64,000 nucleotides of DNA from CAYUWM01 sp964448395. Lineage in GTDB: Bacteria; Chloroflexota; Dehalococcoidia; E44-bin15. The translations under genes were made by a program, and so were the position numbers. The notes beneath the pieces are model-generated. The model saw nothing but the letters and a program-made list of their open reading frames with translations, had not been told where the DNA came from and did no database searches. Numbering within the stretch: the stretch's first letter is position 1; each line of letters opens with the position of its first letter. Below, one piece after another: positions 25,035 through 33,279 of the stretch. Where the stretch lies: positions 22,079 to 86,078 of the forward strand of contig CAYUWM010000001.1 of assembly GCA_964448395.1 (NCBI GenBank). The letters are read 5' to 3'.

Positions 25035-25135
25035 TCAGCCGACATACTTGCCCGCAAATTGGGCTAATTCCATAAGGCTCGGCCGGTGATGCCTCTGCCA
25101 TTTGTCGGACTGCCGTTGACGGCGAGAACCTTCAT
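25035..25135 (-). pseudogene. Remnant of an NADPH-dependent FMN reductase/flavodoxin-like gene
   Basis: An ATG overlapping the purM stop (ATGA, 25135) opens a 23-codon frame whose first residues, MKVLAVNGSPTNGRGIT, are the classic FMN-binding N-terminus of NADPH-dependent FMN reductases. The frame ends in TAG at 25064. In a shifted frame the next codons read ELAQFAGKYVG followed by TGA (25035), which resembles the C-terminal helix of the same family. The simplest reading is that an internal deletion removed the middle of a flavin reductase gene once coupled to purM. A chance match of the short segment is possible. Confidence 0.5.
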
Positions 25136-26163
25136 GCTAAACTCACCCTGTTTTCACCTTCTTGCTCAATGACCTCGCCGATCACTTTAGACTCGGGTAC
25201 CCCATCGATGAATTTATCGGCAGTATCGGGACTACAGATGACCATCATGCCTATCCCCATATTGAACACGCGGTACATCTCTTGCTCGTCGATATTGCCC
25301 TGTTGCTGGATCAGCGAGAATATCGCCGGCACCTCCCACGCCCCCTTATCGACCCTCGCTGCCAGCCCCTGGGGGATGGTACGGGGCAGATTGCCGGGTA
25401 TGCCGCCCCCGGTGATATGAGCGAGCCCTTTAATGCGGTTGAGCCACGGCTTCAATGTCGGGAAGTAGCAGCGGTGGGGCTCCAGCAGTTTTTCGCCCAG
25501 CGTAATGCCGAGTTGATCGCGGAACCGGTTGAGCACCGAGGGGTCTTCATCCGTGTTGAACACCTTTCGTACCAGGGAGTACCCGTTGGTGTGCAGCCCG
25601 CTGGAAGGCAGGCCGATGATTCGGTCTCCGGCTGCAATCGAGGCACCAGTTAATATGCCGTCCTTCTCCACCGCGCCGACGATGAAGCCCACGAGGTCGT
25701 ATTCTCCCTCGGGATACAGGCCCGGCATCTCGGCGGTCTCCCCCCCAATGAGAGCACACCCCACTGCGGCCAGAGCGTGCGCCATGCCGCCGGTGACGCT
25801 GGCTATCACCTCCGGGATGAGCTTCGCCATAGCGATATAGTCCTGAAAAAACAGGGGGGAAGCGCCGCAGGCGAGGATGTCATTCGTACAGTGGTTTACA
25901 ATATCGATACCGACGGTATCATGTTTGCCGAGGGCGCAGGCGATCTTCAGCTTGGTGCCCACACCGTCGGTGCTGGATACCAGAACCGGCTCTCTGTAAC
26001 CCTTGAGCTCGAAAAGCCCGCCGAAAAAGCCAACGTCGCTCAACACCCCGGGGGTAAATGTAGCCCGGGCCTGCTCCCGCACCACCTTAACCAGGCTCTC
26101 GGCAGTATCGATATCCACACCGGCATCGCGATAAGTTCGCTTCGGTCCCTCAGCACCCAACAA
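25132..26163 (-). CDS. purM: Phosphoribosylformylglycinamidine cyclo-ligase (AIR synthetase)
   Basis: The 343-residue ATP-dependent enzyme closes FGAM to AIR in purine synthesis. Family segments are TYRDAGVDIDTAESLV at the N-terminus, VSSTDGVGTKLKIA, DIVNHCTNDILACGA and EMPGLYPEGEYDLVGF. The start is TTG (26163 or the next TTG), immediately after the purF stop and preceded by AGGGGG within purF. No other start codon fits before the conserved N-terminus. Confidence 0.95.
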   Translation of the reverse strand: MLGAEGPKRTYRDAGVDIDTAESLVKVVREQARATFTPGVLSDVGFFGGLFELKGYREPVLVSSTDGVGTKLKIACALGKHDTVGIDIVNHCTNDILACGASPLFFQDYIAMAKLIPEVIASVTGGMAHALAAVGCALIGGETAEMPGLYPEGEYDLVGFIVGAVEKDGILTGASIAAGDRIIGLPSSGLHTNGYSLVRKVFNTDEDPSVLNRFRDQLGITLGEKLLEPHRCYFPTLKPWLNRIKGLAHITGGGIPGNLPRTIPQGLAARVDKGAWEVPAIFSLIQQQGNIDEQEMYRVFNMGIGMMVICSPDTADKFIDGVPESKVIGEVIEQEGENRVSLA

Positions 26164-27555
26164 TCACCCCCTGACCGGCTCCAGGGCCATTTTGTCCATC
26201 CCCAACTGAACCGGTACCGGGTAATCGCCGGTAAAGCAGGCGAGGCAGAAGAGCTCCTCAGGCAGGTCAACCGCCTTTATAAGCCCCTCCATGCTCAGAT
26301 ATCCGAGGGTATCGGCGCCGATGAACTCCGCGATCTGCGGTATCTCCTTCTGGGCGGCTATCAGCTCCCAGCTGGTGGCCATATCCACGCCCAGGCAACA
26401 AGGGTAACGGATCGGCGGGGCGCAGACGCGCATGTGTATCTCGCTGGCACCCGCCCGCCTGAGCAAAGCGATCACCCGCGGTGTGGTGGTACCGCGGACG
26501 ATGCTGTCATCTACCAGAACTACCCGCTTGCCCTCTAACCTCTCCGGCATGGGGTTGAACTTGAGCTGAACGCCAAGGTCCCTGATCCGCTGATGCGGTT
26601 CGATGAAGGTACGCCCCACATACCGATTCTTAAGCAAGCCTTCGGTGAAGGGTATGCCCGATTCCTGTGAGTAGCCGATGGCGGCGGCGGTAGCCGAGTC
26701 AGGGACGCCAATGACCAGGTCGGCGTCAACGGGATACTCATGGGAAAGCCTGGCTCCCATGGCCTCCCTGGCTGAATATATCCGACGCCCGGCGATCAAA
26801 CTGTCGGGCCTGGCAAAGTATATATATTCGAAGATGCAGAGCCCACCCCTCTCTGCACGCTTGCCCTTGTGACTGTGCATCCCCTGAGCGTTGATAGCCA
26901 GTATCTCCGAGGGCGCCACCTCGCGATGAAACTGGGCCCCGATGTGGTCCAGGGCACAACTCTCCGAAGCCAGAACCCAGCCGCCATTGAGCTTGCCCAA
27001 ACACAGCGGGCGAACACCCAGCGGATCGCGGACCCCGAAGAGGGTGTCTTCGGTAAGGATCACCAGGGAATAGGCCCCCACCAGCCGTTTCATTGCGTGC
27101 CTTATCCGTTCCATCCATGTCCTCTTGGGTGCGGAAAGGATGAGATAAGCGATGATCTCGGAGTCGGTGGTGGTAACGAACTGGAATCCCTGTTCCTCCA
27201 GTTGCCGGCGCAGCTCCATGGCGTTTACGATGTTCCCATTGTGCGCCAAGGCTATCCTGCCCGCCGGCCCCTCGACAAGGATGGGCTGGGCATTGCTGGA
27301 ACGGCTGGACCCGGTGGTCGAATAGCGGTTGTGACCGATAGCGAAGTCACCCTGGAGCTGGCTCAGTATCCGCTCATTAAAAGCCTGGGCTACCAGACCC
27401 ATTTTGGTATGTACGCTTATTTGCTGGCCATCTGAGGTAGCGATGCCGGAGCTTTCCTGGCCGCGGTGTTGCAGTGCGTAGAGACCAAAGAAGGTGAGCC
27501 TGGCCACATCTTCGCCCGGGGCATAAACCCCAAATAGGGCACAGCACTCATTCAT
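26164..27555 (-). CDS. purF: Amidophosphoribosyltransferase
   Basis: The 463-residue enzyme makes phosphoribosylamine from PRPP and glutamine, the first step of purine synthesis. The N-terminal glutaminase nucleophile is in MNECCALFGVY; C5 aligns with the catalytic Cys, preceded by a short propeptide. It is unusual in having Ala where most have Gly after it, plus an extra Cys before it. The PRPP loop is VVLVDDSIVRGTTT. C-terminal cysteines (RYPCCLGVD and LFCLACF) match the [4Fe-4S]-containing Bacillus-type PurF, so the enzyme is probably oxygen-sensitive. A promoter lies at 27585-27614. Confidence 0.95.
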   Translation of the reverse strand: MNECCALFGVYAPGEDVARLTFFGLYALQHRGQESSGIATSDGQQISVHTKMGLVAQAFNERILSQLQGDFAIGHNRYSTTGSSRSSNAQPILVEGPAGRIALAHNGNIVNAMELRRQLEEQGFQFVTTTDSEIIAYLILSAPKRTWMERIRHAMKRLVGAYSLVILTEDTLFGVRDPLGVRPLCLGKLNGGWVLASESCALDHIGAQFHREVAPSEILAINAQGMHSHKGKRAERGGLCIFEYIYFARPDSLIAGRRIYSAREAMGARLSHEYPVDADLVIGVPDSATAAAIGYSQESGIPFTEGLLKNRYVGRTFIEPHQRIRDLGVQLKFNPMPERLEGKRVVLVDDSIVRGTTTPRVIALLRRAGASEIHMRVCAPPIRYPCCLGVDMATSWELIAAQKEIPQIAEFIGADTLGYLSMEGLIKAVDLPEELFCLACFTGDYPVPVQLGMDKMALEPVRG

Positions 27556-27584
27556 ACGTATTTATGTAGGCCCCCTCTATGTTT

Positions 27585-27614
27585 ATTATATTCCTAGTCG
27601 AGATGAGGGGTCAA
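27585..27614 (-). promoter_or_regulatory. Sigma-70 promoter of the purF-purM-purH operon
   Basis: On the minus strand TTGACC (27614-27609), an 18-nt spacer and perfect TATAAT (27590-27585) precede purF; the -35 overlaps the stop of the upstream hydrolase gene. No purine riboswitch fits in the short leader of about 23 nt. Confidence 0.7.
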
Positions 27615-28384
27615 TCCCCAGTAAACGATTGGGCTTTCAGCCAATCCATGGCGGCATCCATCGCCTGTGTGGAGAGGCGGAGCTGATGACCGGCCCCTTT
27701 AACGATGACGATATCCTTCGGTTCCGCGGCTGTGTTAAACAGGTTCTGCGAGCTTTCAACCGGAACTACATCGTCATCGGTGCTATGGATAATAAGGATC
27801 GGCCTCGGCGCAAGCTGCGACACCCACTCCAGCGAATAGACGTGGTTGAATCCTGCCATCCAGTCATCCAGCGACGGCGGAAAATCGTCATCCTTGATTA
27901 TTCCCACGCTTCGGAACTCTGCGATCATTCGCTCTGCCACTTGGCGGTCGGTGCCGATACGTGATATCGTGGGGCAAGCGCATGATACGACAGATGATAT
28001 CCGCCGGTCTCGCGCTGCTACATAGATAGCGACCGAGGCACCGGCGCTGAATCCCATCAGCGAGATGCTTTTGGGGTTCACCTCATCCACTCTACATACA
28101 TAGTCCAACACTGCTCTCAAATCTCTGGTCCAGCCCAGCATATCGAAGTTGCCTTCGCTCTCGCCAGCGCCCCTGAAGTTGAAGATAACGGTCAGGAAGC
28201 CGGAATCCGCAAACCTGGCGGCGAGAGCCGGATATCCTCCGTCACCGGGGGCGGATGGCCTGCCACGTGGCAGGCCATGGCACAGACACAGGGCAGGATA
28301 AGGCATCGGACCAGCATCGGGGATATAGATCTCGCCTTTGAGCCGTATGCCCTCCAGTTCGAAATATACATCTCTCTTTATCAT
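27611..28384 (-). CDS. Alpha/beta hydrolase (serine hydrolase)
   Basis: The 257-residue protein has an alpha/beta-hydrolase fold: oxyanion segment LCHGLPRGR, nucleophile elbow MGFSAGAS (Ser), acid in HSTDDDVVP and the His in GAGHQL. It resembles the dienelactone hydrolase/acetyl-xylan esterase-like group that includes prolyl-oligopeptidase relatives. Substrate is unknown. I place the start at the ATG at 28384, which overlaps the tlyA stop as ATGA and yields MIKRDVYFELEG. Longer in-frame alternatives run backwards into tlyA and are shadows. Confidence 0.85.
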   Translation of the reverse strand: MIKRDVYFELEGIRLKGEIYIPDAGPMPYPALCLCHGLPRGRPSAPGDGGYPALAARFADSGFLTVIFNFRGAGESEGNFDMLGWTRDLRAVLDYVCRVDEVNPKSISLMGFSAGASVAIYVAARDRRISSVVSCACPTISRIGTDRQVAERMIAEFRSVGIIKDDDFPPSLDDWMAGFNHVYSLEWVSQLAPRPILIIHSTDDDVVPVESSQNLFNTAAEPKDIVIVKGAGHQLRLSTQAMDAAMDWLKAQSFTGD

Positions 28385-29106
28385 GGGCATGCTTTTAACA
28401 GTACAAAGAACTCGCGGTTCCCCGCGGCGCCGAGGATGGGCGATGGGGTGAGGCCGCACAGTCTATAACCTGCCTCTATTACCCATGAGATGAAGTCGCC
28501 CAGGACCTGCGCATGAACTCCGGGGTCTTTCACCAGTCCTCCCTTTTCGACCTGGGATCGCCCCGCTTCAAATTGGGGTTTTACCAGGCAGACCGTGCTT
28601 CCCCCCGGTTTTGCAAGCTGGGCTACCGTCGGAATAACTTTCTTCAGCGAGATGAAAGAAACGTCCATGGTGATCAGGTCAACCTTTTCCGGCAAGGCAA
28701 ACAGATAGCGGGCATTCACCCTCTCCATCACCGTTACTTTGGGATCTACCCTTAACCGATAGTCCAGCTGGCCGTAGCCCACATCCACGGCGTATACCCT
28801 GGCAGCACCCCGTTTCAGCAGGCAATCGGTGAATCCTCCGGTAGAGGCACCGACATCCATGGCAACCATGCCGGATACGTCGATGCTGAAATGTTCAAGC
28901 GCGTGCTCCAGCTTTGTGCCCCCCCTGCTGACGAAAGCCGGTTTCTGTCGTAGCTTAATAGGGGCATCATCGGGTACCAGTGTTGCCGGCTTGGCGACGA
29001 CTTCGTCCCCGACGGAAACGTCGCCGGCCAATACCATGGCATGCGCTTTCTCCCGGCTCCCCGCCATTTTGCGTTCCACCAAAAGCAGGTCTATACGCTT
29101 CTTCAC
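28381..29106 (-). CDS. tlyA: TlyA-family rRNA methyltransferase (hemolysin A-like)
   Basis: The 241-residue protein has an N-terminal S4 domain (KKRIDLLLVERKMAGSREKA) and an FtsJ-type SAM-dependent methyltransferase domain with motif I in VAMDVGASTGGFTDCLL. Characterised members 2'-O-methylate cytidines in 16S and 23S rRNA, which confers capreomycin sensitivity. The start is GTG at 29106, where the protein aligns with relatives, although no Shine-Dalgarno is visible. It is coupled by ATGA to the alpha/beta hydrolase gene. Confidence 0.9.
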   Translation of the reverse strand: MKKRIDLLLVERKMAGSREKAHAMVLAGDVSVGDEVVAKPATLVPDDAPIKLRQKPAFVSRGGTKLEHALEHFSIDVSGMVAMDVGASTGGFTDCLLKRGAARVYAVDVGYGQLDYRLRVDPKVTVMERVNARYLFALPEKVDLITMDVSFISLKKVIPTVAQLAKPGGSTVCLVKPQFEAGRSQVEKGGLVKDPGVHAQVLGDFISWVIEAGYRLCGLTPSPILGAAGNREFFVLLKACP

Positions 29107-29171
29107 GATTCTAGCATAAGCCCCCCGTCAAACAAAGGTCAAGCGAATGTGTCAAACCGATGTAAATTGTC

Positions 29172-29201
29172 TTGACACCTCTATCAGGTATATGGTAAAT
29201 T
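29172..29201 (+). promoter_or_regulatory. Candidate promoter of the ribosomal superoperon
   Basis: A perfect TTGACA (29172-29177), 18 nt, then TAAATT (29196-29201). It precedes a leader of about 110 nt before rpsL. The -35 is strong and the -10 moderate; it is the only good candidate upstream of rpsL. Confidence 0.5.
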
Positions 29202-29265
29202 AACAAGTTAGTGCCCATTAACTGGCCCGATACAGGTCAAACGTCCGTAGGAAAAAGGGGCTAGT

Positions 29266-29294
29266 AAGGCCGCTTAGCCGTAAGGCTCGGCCTT
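29266..29294 (+). promoter_or_regulatory. Stem-loop in the rpsL leader
   Basis: AAGGCCG (29266-29272) pairs with CGGCCTT (29288-29294). Inside it AGCC (29276-29279) pairs with GGCT (29284-29287) across a GTAA loop, with only a CTT bulge. It ends 22 nt before the TTG start of rpsL and is followed by TTAATTAT. It could be a binding site for an autoregulatory ribosomal protein or an attenuator; the class is not recognised. Confidence 0.5.
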
Positions 29295-29316
29295 TAATTA
29301 TGTGTTGGAGGTATAA

Positions 29317-29745
29317 TTGCCGACAGTAAATCAGCTGGTGCGCAAGGGGCGCGCCAAAGCTAAAAGAAAGGTCAAGACCCCGGCTCTGCATTTCACCTAC
29401 AATGCGCTCAAAAGGTCGATGTTGAGCGGGGACGGCTCGCCGCAGAAGCGCGGGGTGTGTACCCAGGTCAAGACGGTGACCCCCAAGAAGCCTAATTCGG
29501 CTCTGCGGAAAGTTGCCCGTGTCCGGCTTACCAATGGCATGGAGGTTACGGCTTACATACCTGGAGAAGGTCATACCCTTCAAGAGCACTCCGTCGTTTT
29601 GATCCGGGGAGGGCGGGTGAAGGATCTCCCCGGCGTGAGATACCACATCATCCGTGGCGCCCTGGACTCGAGTGGCGTGGAGAACCGGCAACAGGGGCGC
29701 AGTAAATACGGGGCAAAACAGACGAAACGCTCATCTGGAGAATAG
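29317..29745 (+). CDS. rpsL: 30S ribosomal protein S12
   Basis: The 142-residue decoding-centre protein has the conserved TPKKPNSALRKVARV and PGEGHTLQEHS loops and the GGRVKDLPGVRY segment with the Asp that is often methylthiolated. It is longer than the usual 124 residues, mainly because of about 14 extra residues (FTYNALKRSMLSGDG) before PQKRGVC. The start is TTG at 29317 after TTGGAGG. First gene of the str cluster. Confidence 0.97.
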   Translation: MPTVNQLVRKGRAKAKRKVKTPALHFTYNALKRSMLSGDGSPQKRGVCTQVKTVTPKKPNSALRKVARVRLTNGMEVTAYIPGEGHTLQEHSVVLIRGGRVKDLPGVRYHIIRGALDSSGVENRQQGRSKYGAKQTKRSSGE

Positions 29746-29748
29746 AAT

Positions 29749-30219
29749 ATGCCACGGAAGGCGAAGACTACCAAAAGAGAGAGAAAAACCGATCCACGGT
29801 ATCATTCCGATATAGTGGACAGGTTAATTAACCGTATAATGAGCCGCGGCAAGAAAAGTACCGCGGAGCGCATCGTTTATCAAGCCCTCGATATCATTGC
29901 GAAGCAGACTAAAGAAAACCCTGTGTCCACCCTTGAGCAGGCGGTCAAGAATGCCACGCCGCTACTTGAGGTAAAACCACGCCGTGTCGGTGGCGCAACA
30001 TACCAGGTTCCCATTGAGGTTCGACCGAATCGGGGGCTGTCGCTTGCCATACGCTGGCTTATTAAGGCGTCGAAGTCCCGCGGCGGCAAGTCCATGGCGG
30101 AGAAGCTGGCGGGTGAGGTTCTGGATGCCGCCCAGCGGCAGGGAGCGACGATTAAAAAGAGAGAAGATACACATAAGATGGCGGAGGCAAATCGTGCCTT
30201 TGTTCACTATCGGTGGTGA
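29749..30219 (+). CDS. rpsG: 30S ribosomal protein S7
   Basis: The 156-residue primary 16S rRNA-binding protein of the small-subunit head matches S7 throughout: MPRKAKTTKRERKTDPRY at the N-terminus, VGGATYQVPIEVRP, and HKMAEANRAFVHYRW at the C-terminus. It follows rpsL by 3 nt and precedes fusA. S7 is the classical autoregulator of the str operon in E. coli, but whether it acts so here is unknown. Confidence 0.97.
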   Translation: MPRKAKTTKRERKTDPRYHSDIVDRLINRIMSRGKKSTAERIVYQALDIIAKQTKENPVSTLEQAVKNATPLLEVKPRRVGGATYQVPIEVRPNRGLSLAIRWLIKASKSRGGKSMAEKLAGEVLDAAQRQGATIKKREDTHKMAEANRAFVHYRW

Positions 30220-30224
30220 GGAAG

Positions 30225-32306
30225 ATGTCCAGACAGTTCCCGTTAGAGAGAATAAGGAATATCGGCATTATCGCGCATATCGATGCAGGTAAAACAACGC
30301 TTACTGAGAGGATCCTGTATTACACCGGCATAACCTACAAGCTGGGGGATGTGGATGATGGGACTGCGGTAATGGATTGGATGACCCAGGAAAAAGAGCG
30401 CGGTATTACTATTACCGCTGCTGCCACCACCTGCCACTGGCAGGATCATAAGATCAACATTATAGATACCCCGGGTCATGTGGATTTCACTGCCGAAGTC
30501 GAGAGGAGCCTTCGGGTGCTCGATGGAGGCATAGTGGTATTCGATGCGGTGGCCGGCGTACAGCCTCAGTCGGAGACCGTGTGGCGGCAGGCCGACCGCT
30601 ACAAGGTCCCGCGGATCTGTCTGGTCAACAAGATGGATCGCACCGGGGCCGATTTCTTCCGCACCTTGAAAATGATCAGGGAACGGCTGGGTGCAACTGT
30701 GATACCGGTGCAACTGCCTCTGGGTGCAGAGGAGTCGTTTTCCGGGATAATAGATCTGGTTCATAAGCAGTTGCTAACCTTCTCCGGTGATCGGGGGGAA
30801 GAGCCTCAATGTGGCGATATCCCCGTCGAGTATGAGGAGATCGCGAGTCGATATCGTAATGAAATGATCGAAAAACTGGCCGAGTTTGATGATCAATTGA
30901 TGATCCTCTATCTTGAAGGTGAAATCATCGATGCCGATGATATAAGCGGGGCTATCAGGCGAGCCACAATTGCGAATAAGGTGGTGCCGGCCCTCTGCGG
31001 GAGCGCGCTGCGCAATAAGGGGGTCCAGTCTGTGATGGATGCCGTTGTAGCTTATCTCCCCGCCCCATCCGATGTGCCCCCGGTGATAGGTATAGACCCC
31101 AGGGACGGCAAAGAGCTTCAGCGGTCTCCCAGCGATGGCAGCCCTTTTACCGCATTGGCCTTCAAGGTTGTCTCGGACCCTTTCATCGGCAGGTTAGTCT
31201 ATATAAGGGTTTACTCCGGGACAGCTGAAGCCGGTGCTCAGGTATATAACTCAAGGAGCGAGCACAAGGAGAGGATCGGGCGTCTGCTGCAGATGCATGC
31301 CAACAGTCGTGAGGACATAAAGCGGGTCGAGGCAGGTGATATTGCAGCCGCCATGGGTTTGAAGGATACCTTTACCGGCGATACACTGTGTCACCAGAAC
31401 GCTAACATAGTGCTGGAGAGGATCCGGTTCCCGCTCCCCGTTTTGATGGTCACAATCGAGCCCAAGTCGCGGTCCGAACAGGATCGGCTCGATATCGCCT
31501 TGACCAAACTAGCCCAAGAGGACCCCACGTTCACCGCTCGTTACGATGAGGATACCGGTCAAACACTAATATCGGGCATGGGAGAGCTTCACCTCGATAT
31601 TGTGGTGGAACGCCTGCTAAGCGAGTTCCAGGTGGAGGCACATGTAGGCAAGCCCCGTGTTGCCTACAAGGAAACTATCTCCAAGTCGGTCAAGGCCGAG
31701 GGGCGTTTTATCCGACAGAGTGGGGGCAGGGGGCAGTACGGCCATGTACTGCTCGAGTTGCACCCCGGCGAGCGGGGCTGCGGCTTCGAGTTCGTTAATG
31801 AAATCAAGGGTGGGACTATTCCCAAAGGGTTCATTCCGCACATTGAGAGCGGGATCAGGGACGCGATGGAGGGTGGCGTTTTGGGAGGCTATCCCCTAGT
31901 AGATATTAAAGCTGTACTGTACGATGGAAGCTACCACGAGGTTGATTCCAGCGACATCGCTTTCAAGGCCGCTGGGGCCATAGCGCTGAGAGACGGTGCT
32001 AGGAAAGCCAGCCCTATCCTCCTCGAGCCTGTAATGAAAGTAGAGATCGTCACCCCTGAGGAATTCATGGGTGACATCCTGGGAGACCTCCACTCCAAAC
32101 GGGGGCAGGTAACCAGTATCGATAGCGAGAGGGACACCAAGATAGTGCACTGCTTGATCCCGCTGGCTGAGACCTTCGGCTATACTACCGATCTGAGGTC
32201 CATGAGCCAGGGGCGGGCCAGCTACACGATGGAGTTCTATCGCTATGAAGTGCTGCCCCCCGATCTGGCGGAGCAACTCATCATCAAAGTGGGAGGGCTG
32301 GCCTGA
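30225..32306 (+). CDS. fusA: Translation elongation factor G
   Basis: The 693-residue GTPase drives ribosomal translocation. G motifs: AHIDAGKTT, DTPGHVDF and VNKMDRTGADF, with domains IV-V at the C-terminus (GGRGQYGHV, HSKRGQ). The start is the ATG at 30225, with GAGGAAG just upstream; an in-frame GTG at 30213 would overlap rpsG. Its stop overlaps the rpsJ start (TGATG). tuf, which usually follows fusA, is absent. Confidence 0.97.
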   Translation: MSRQFPLERIRNIGIIAHIDAGKTTLTERILYYTGITYKLGDVDDGTAVMDWMTQEKERGITITAAATTCHWQDHKINIIDTPGHVDFTAEVERSLRVLDGGIVVFDAVAGVQPQSETVWRQADRYKVPRICLVNKMDRTGADFFRTLKMIRERLGATVIPVQLPLGAEESFSGIIDLVHKQLLTFSGDRGEEPQCGDIPVEYEEIASRYRNEMIEKLAEFDDQLMILYLEGEIIDADDISGAIRRATIANKVVPALCGSALRNKGVQSVMDAVVAYLPAPSDVPPVIGIDPRDGKELQRSPSDGSPFTALAFKVVSDPFIGRLVYIRVYSGTAEAGAQVYNSRSEHKERIGRLLQMHANSREDIKRVEAGDIAAAMGLKDTFTGDTLCHQNANIVLERIRFPLPVLMVTIEPKSRSEQDRLDIALTKLAQEDPTFTARYDEDTGQTLISGMGELHLDIVVERLLSEFQVEAHVGKPRVAYKETISKSVKAEGRFIRQSGGRGQYGHVLLELHPGERGCGFEFVNEIKGGTIPKGFIPHIESGIRDAMEGGVLGGYPLVDIKAVLYDGSYHEVDSSDIAFKAAGAIALRDGARKASPILLEPVMKVEIVTPEEFMGDILGDLHSKRGQVTSIDSERDTKIVHCLIPLAETFGYTTDLRSMSQGRASYTMEFYRYEVLPPDLAEQLIIKVGGLA

Positions 32307-32614
32307 TGCCGAAGCAGAAGATCCGCATAAAACTCAAGGCCTTCGATCACCGCATACTGGATCAATCGGTTGAGCAGATCGTGGAGGCCGCCGAGCAAAC
32401 CGGAGCCAAGGTAGTGGGGCCGGTACCCATGCCCACCCGGATAAAGAAGTTTTGCGTGATCCGCTCACCTCATGTGGATAAGGATTCCCGCGAGCAGTTC
32501 GAGATACGCACCCACAAACGCCTTATCGATATACTGGATCCATCCTCAAAGACAATCGATACACTGACGCGGCTGGACCTGCCGGCGGGAGTGGACATTG
32601 AGATCAAGATTTAG
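32306..32614 (+). CDS. rpsJ: 30S ribosomal protein S10
   Basis: The 102-residue S10/NusE protein (KIRIKLKAFDHRILDQS at the N-terminus, GPVPMPTRIKKFCV, RTHKRLIDILDP) acts in the 30S head and, with NusB, in transcription antitermination. It is fused to fusA by a 1-nt overlap, so the str and S10 clusters run together. rplC follows. Confidence 0.97.
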   Translation: MPKQKIRIKLKAFDHRILDQSVEQIVEAAEQTGAKVVGPVPMPTRIKKFCVIRSPHVDKDSREQFEIRTHKRLIDILDPSSKTIDTLTRLDLPAGVDIEIKI

Positions 32615-32634
32615 AGTTGAATATCGGTGACGCC

Positions 32635-33276
32635 ATGATAACGGGGATTATAGGAAGGAAACTCGGTATGACCCAGGTCTTCACTGAAGACCGGACGGTC
32701 GTGCCGGTTACCGCCATCGAGGCCGGCCCCTGTTTCGTGACCCAGATAAAGCGAGCAGCGGAGGATGGCTACAATGGCGTACAGCTGGGTTTCGGTGAGG
32801 CCAAGCGCCTTTCGTCAGCAGAGAAGGGTCACCTGAAGAAGCTGGGTATGCTCAAGCACCTGCGTGAATTCGAAGCCGATGATATCGATTCCGTCGCAGT
32901 AGGTCAAAAGATAGACGTGGGCATCTTCCAGCCTGGAGATCTGGTTAATGTAGCCGGCATATCTAAGGGCAAGGGATTCCAGGGTGGCGTCAAGCGGCAC
33001 GGTTTCGCCGGCGGGCCCAAGACACACGGCCAGTCAGATCGCCATCGCGCACCAGGATCAGTAGGGGCAACATCCTCGCCGGGCAGGGTGTTCAAGGGAC
33101 TCAGAATGGCGGGGCATATGGGCAACCAAAATGTGACCATAAAGAAGCTCAGGGTGGTACAGGCGGATGCGGAACGCAACCTACTGCTGGTTCGCGGTGC
33201 GGTACCGGGGGCCAGAAACGGCCTACTTAAAATAATGAAAGTAGCTAACCATGGGGGAAGCCCTGTCGAGGAGTAG
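32635..33276 (+). CDS. rplC: 50S ribosomal protein L3
   Basis: The 213-residue protein starts MITGIIGRKLGMTQVF at the ATG at 32635 (GGTGA upstream); an in-frame TTG at 32617 is a poorer start. The central GFQGGVKRHGFAGGPKTHG loop reaches toward the peptidyl-transferase centre and includes the Gln methylated in other bacteria. Its last codons, GAGGAG, double as the ribosome-binding site for the ABC permease that interrupts the S10 cluster. Confidence 0.97.
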   Translation: MITGIIGRKLGMTQVFTEDRTVVPVTAIEAGPCFVTQIKRAAEDGYNGVQLGFGEAKRLSSAEKGHLKKLGMLKHLREFEADDIDSVAVGQKIDVGIFQPGDLVNVAGISKGKGFQGGVKRHGFAGGPKTHGQSDRHRAPGSVGATSSPGRVFKGLRMAGHMGNQNVTIKKLRVVQADAERNLLLVRGAVPGARNGLLKIMKVANHGGSPVEE

Positions 33277-33279
33277 ATA

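Noticed and set aside
29108..29113. Extended -10 (TGC-TAGAAT, minus strand) before tlyA
   Set aside because: It lies 1 nt from the tlyA start codon, so the transcript would begin inside the gene; it cannot serve the full-length protein.
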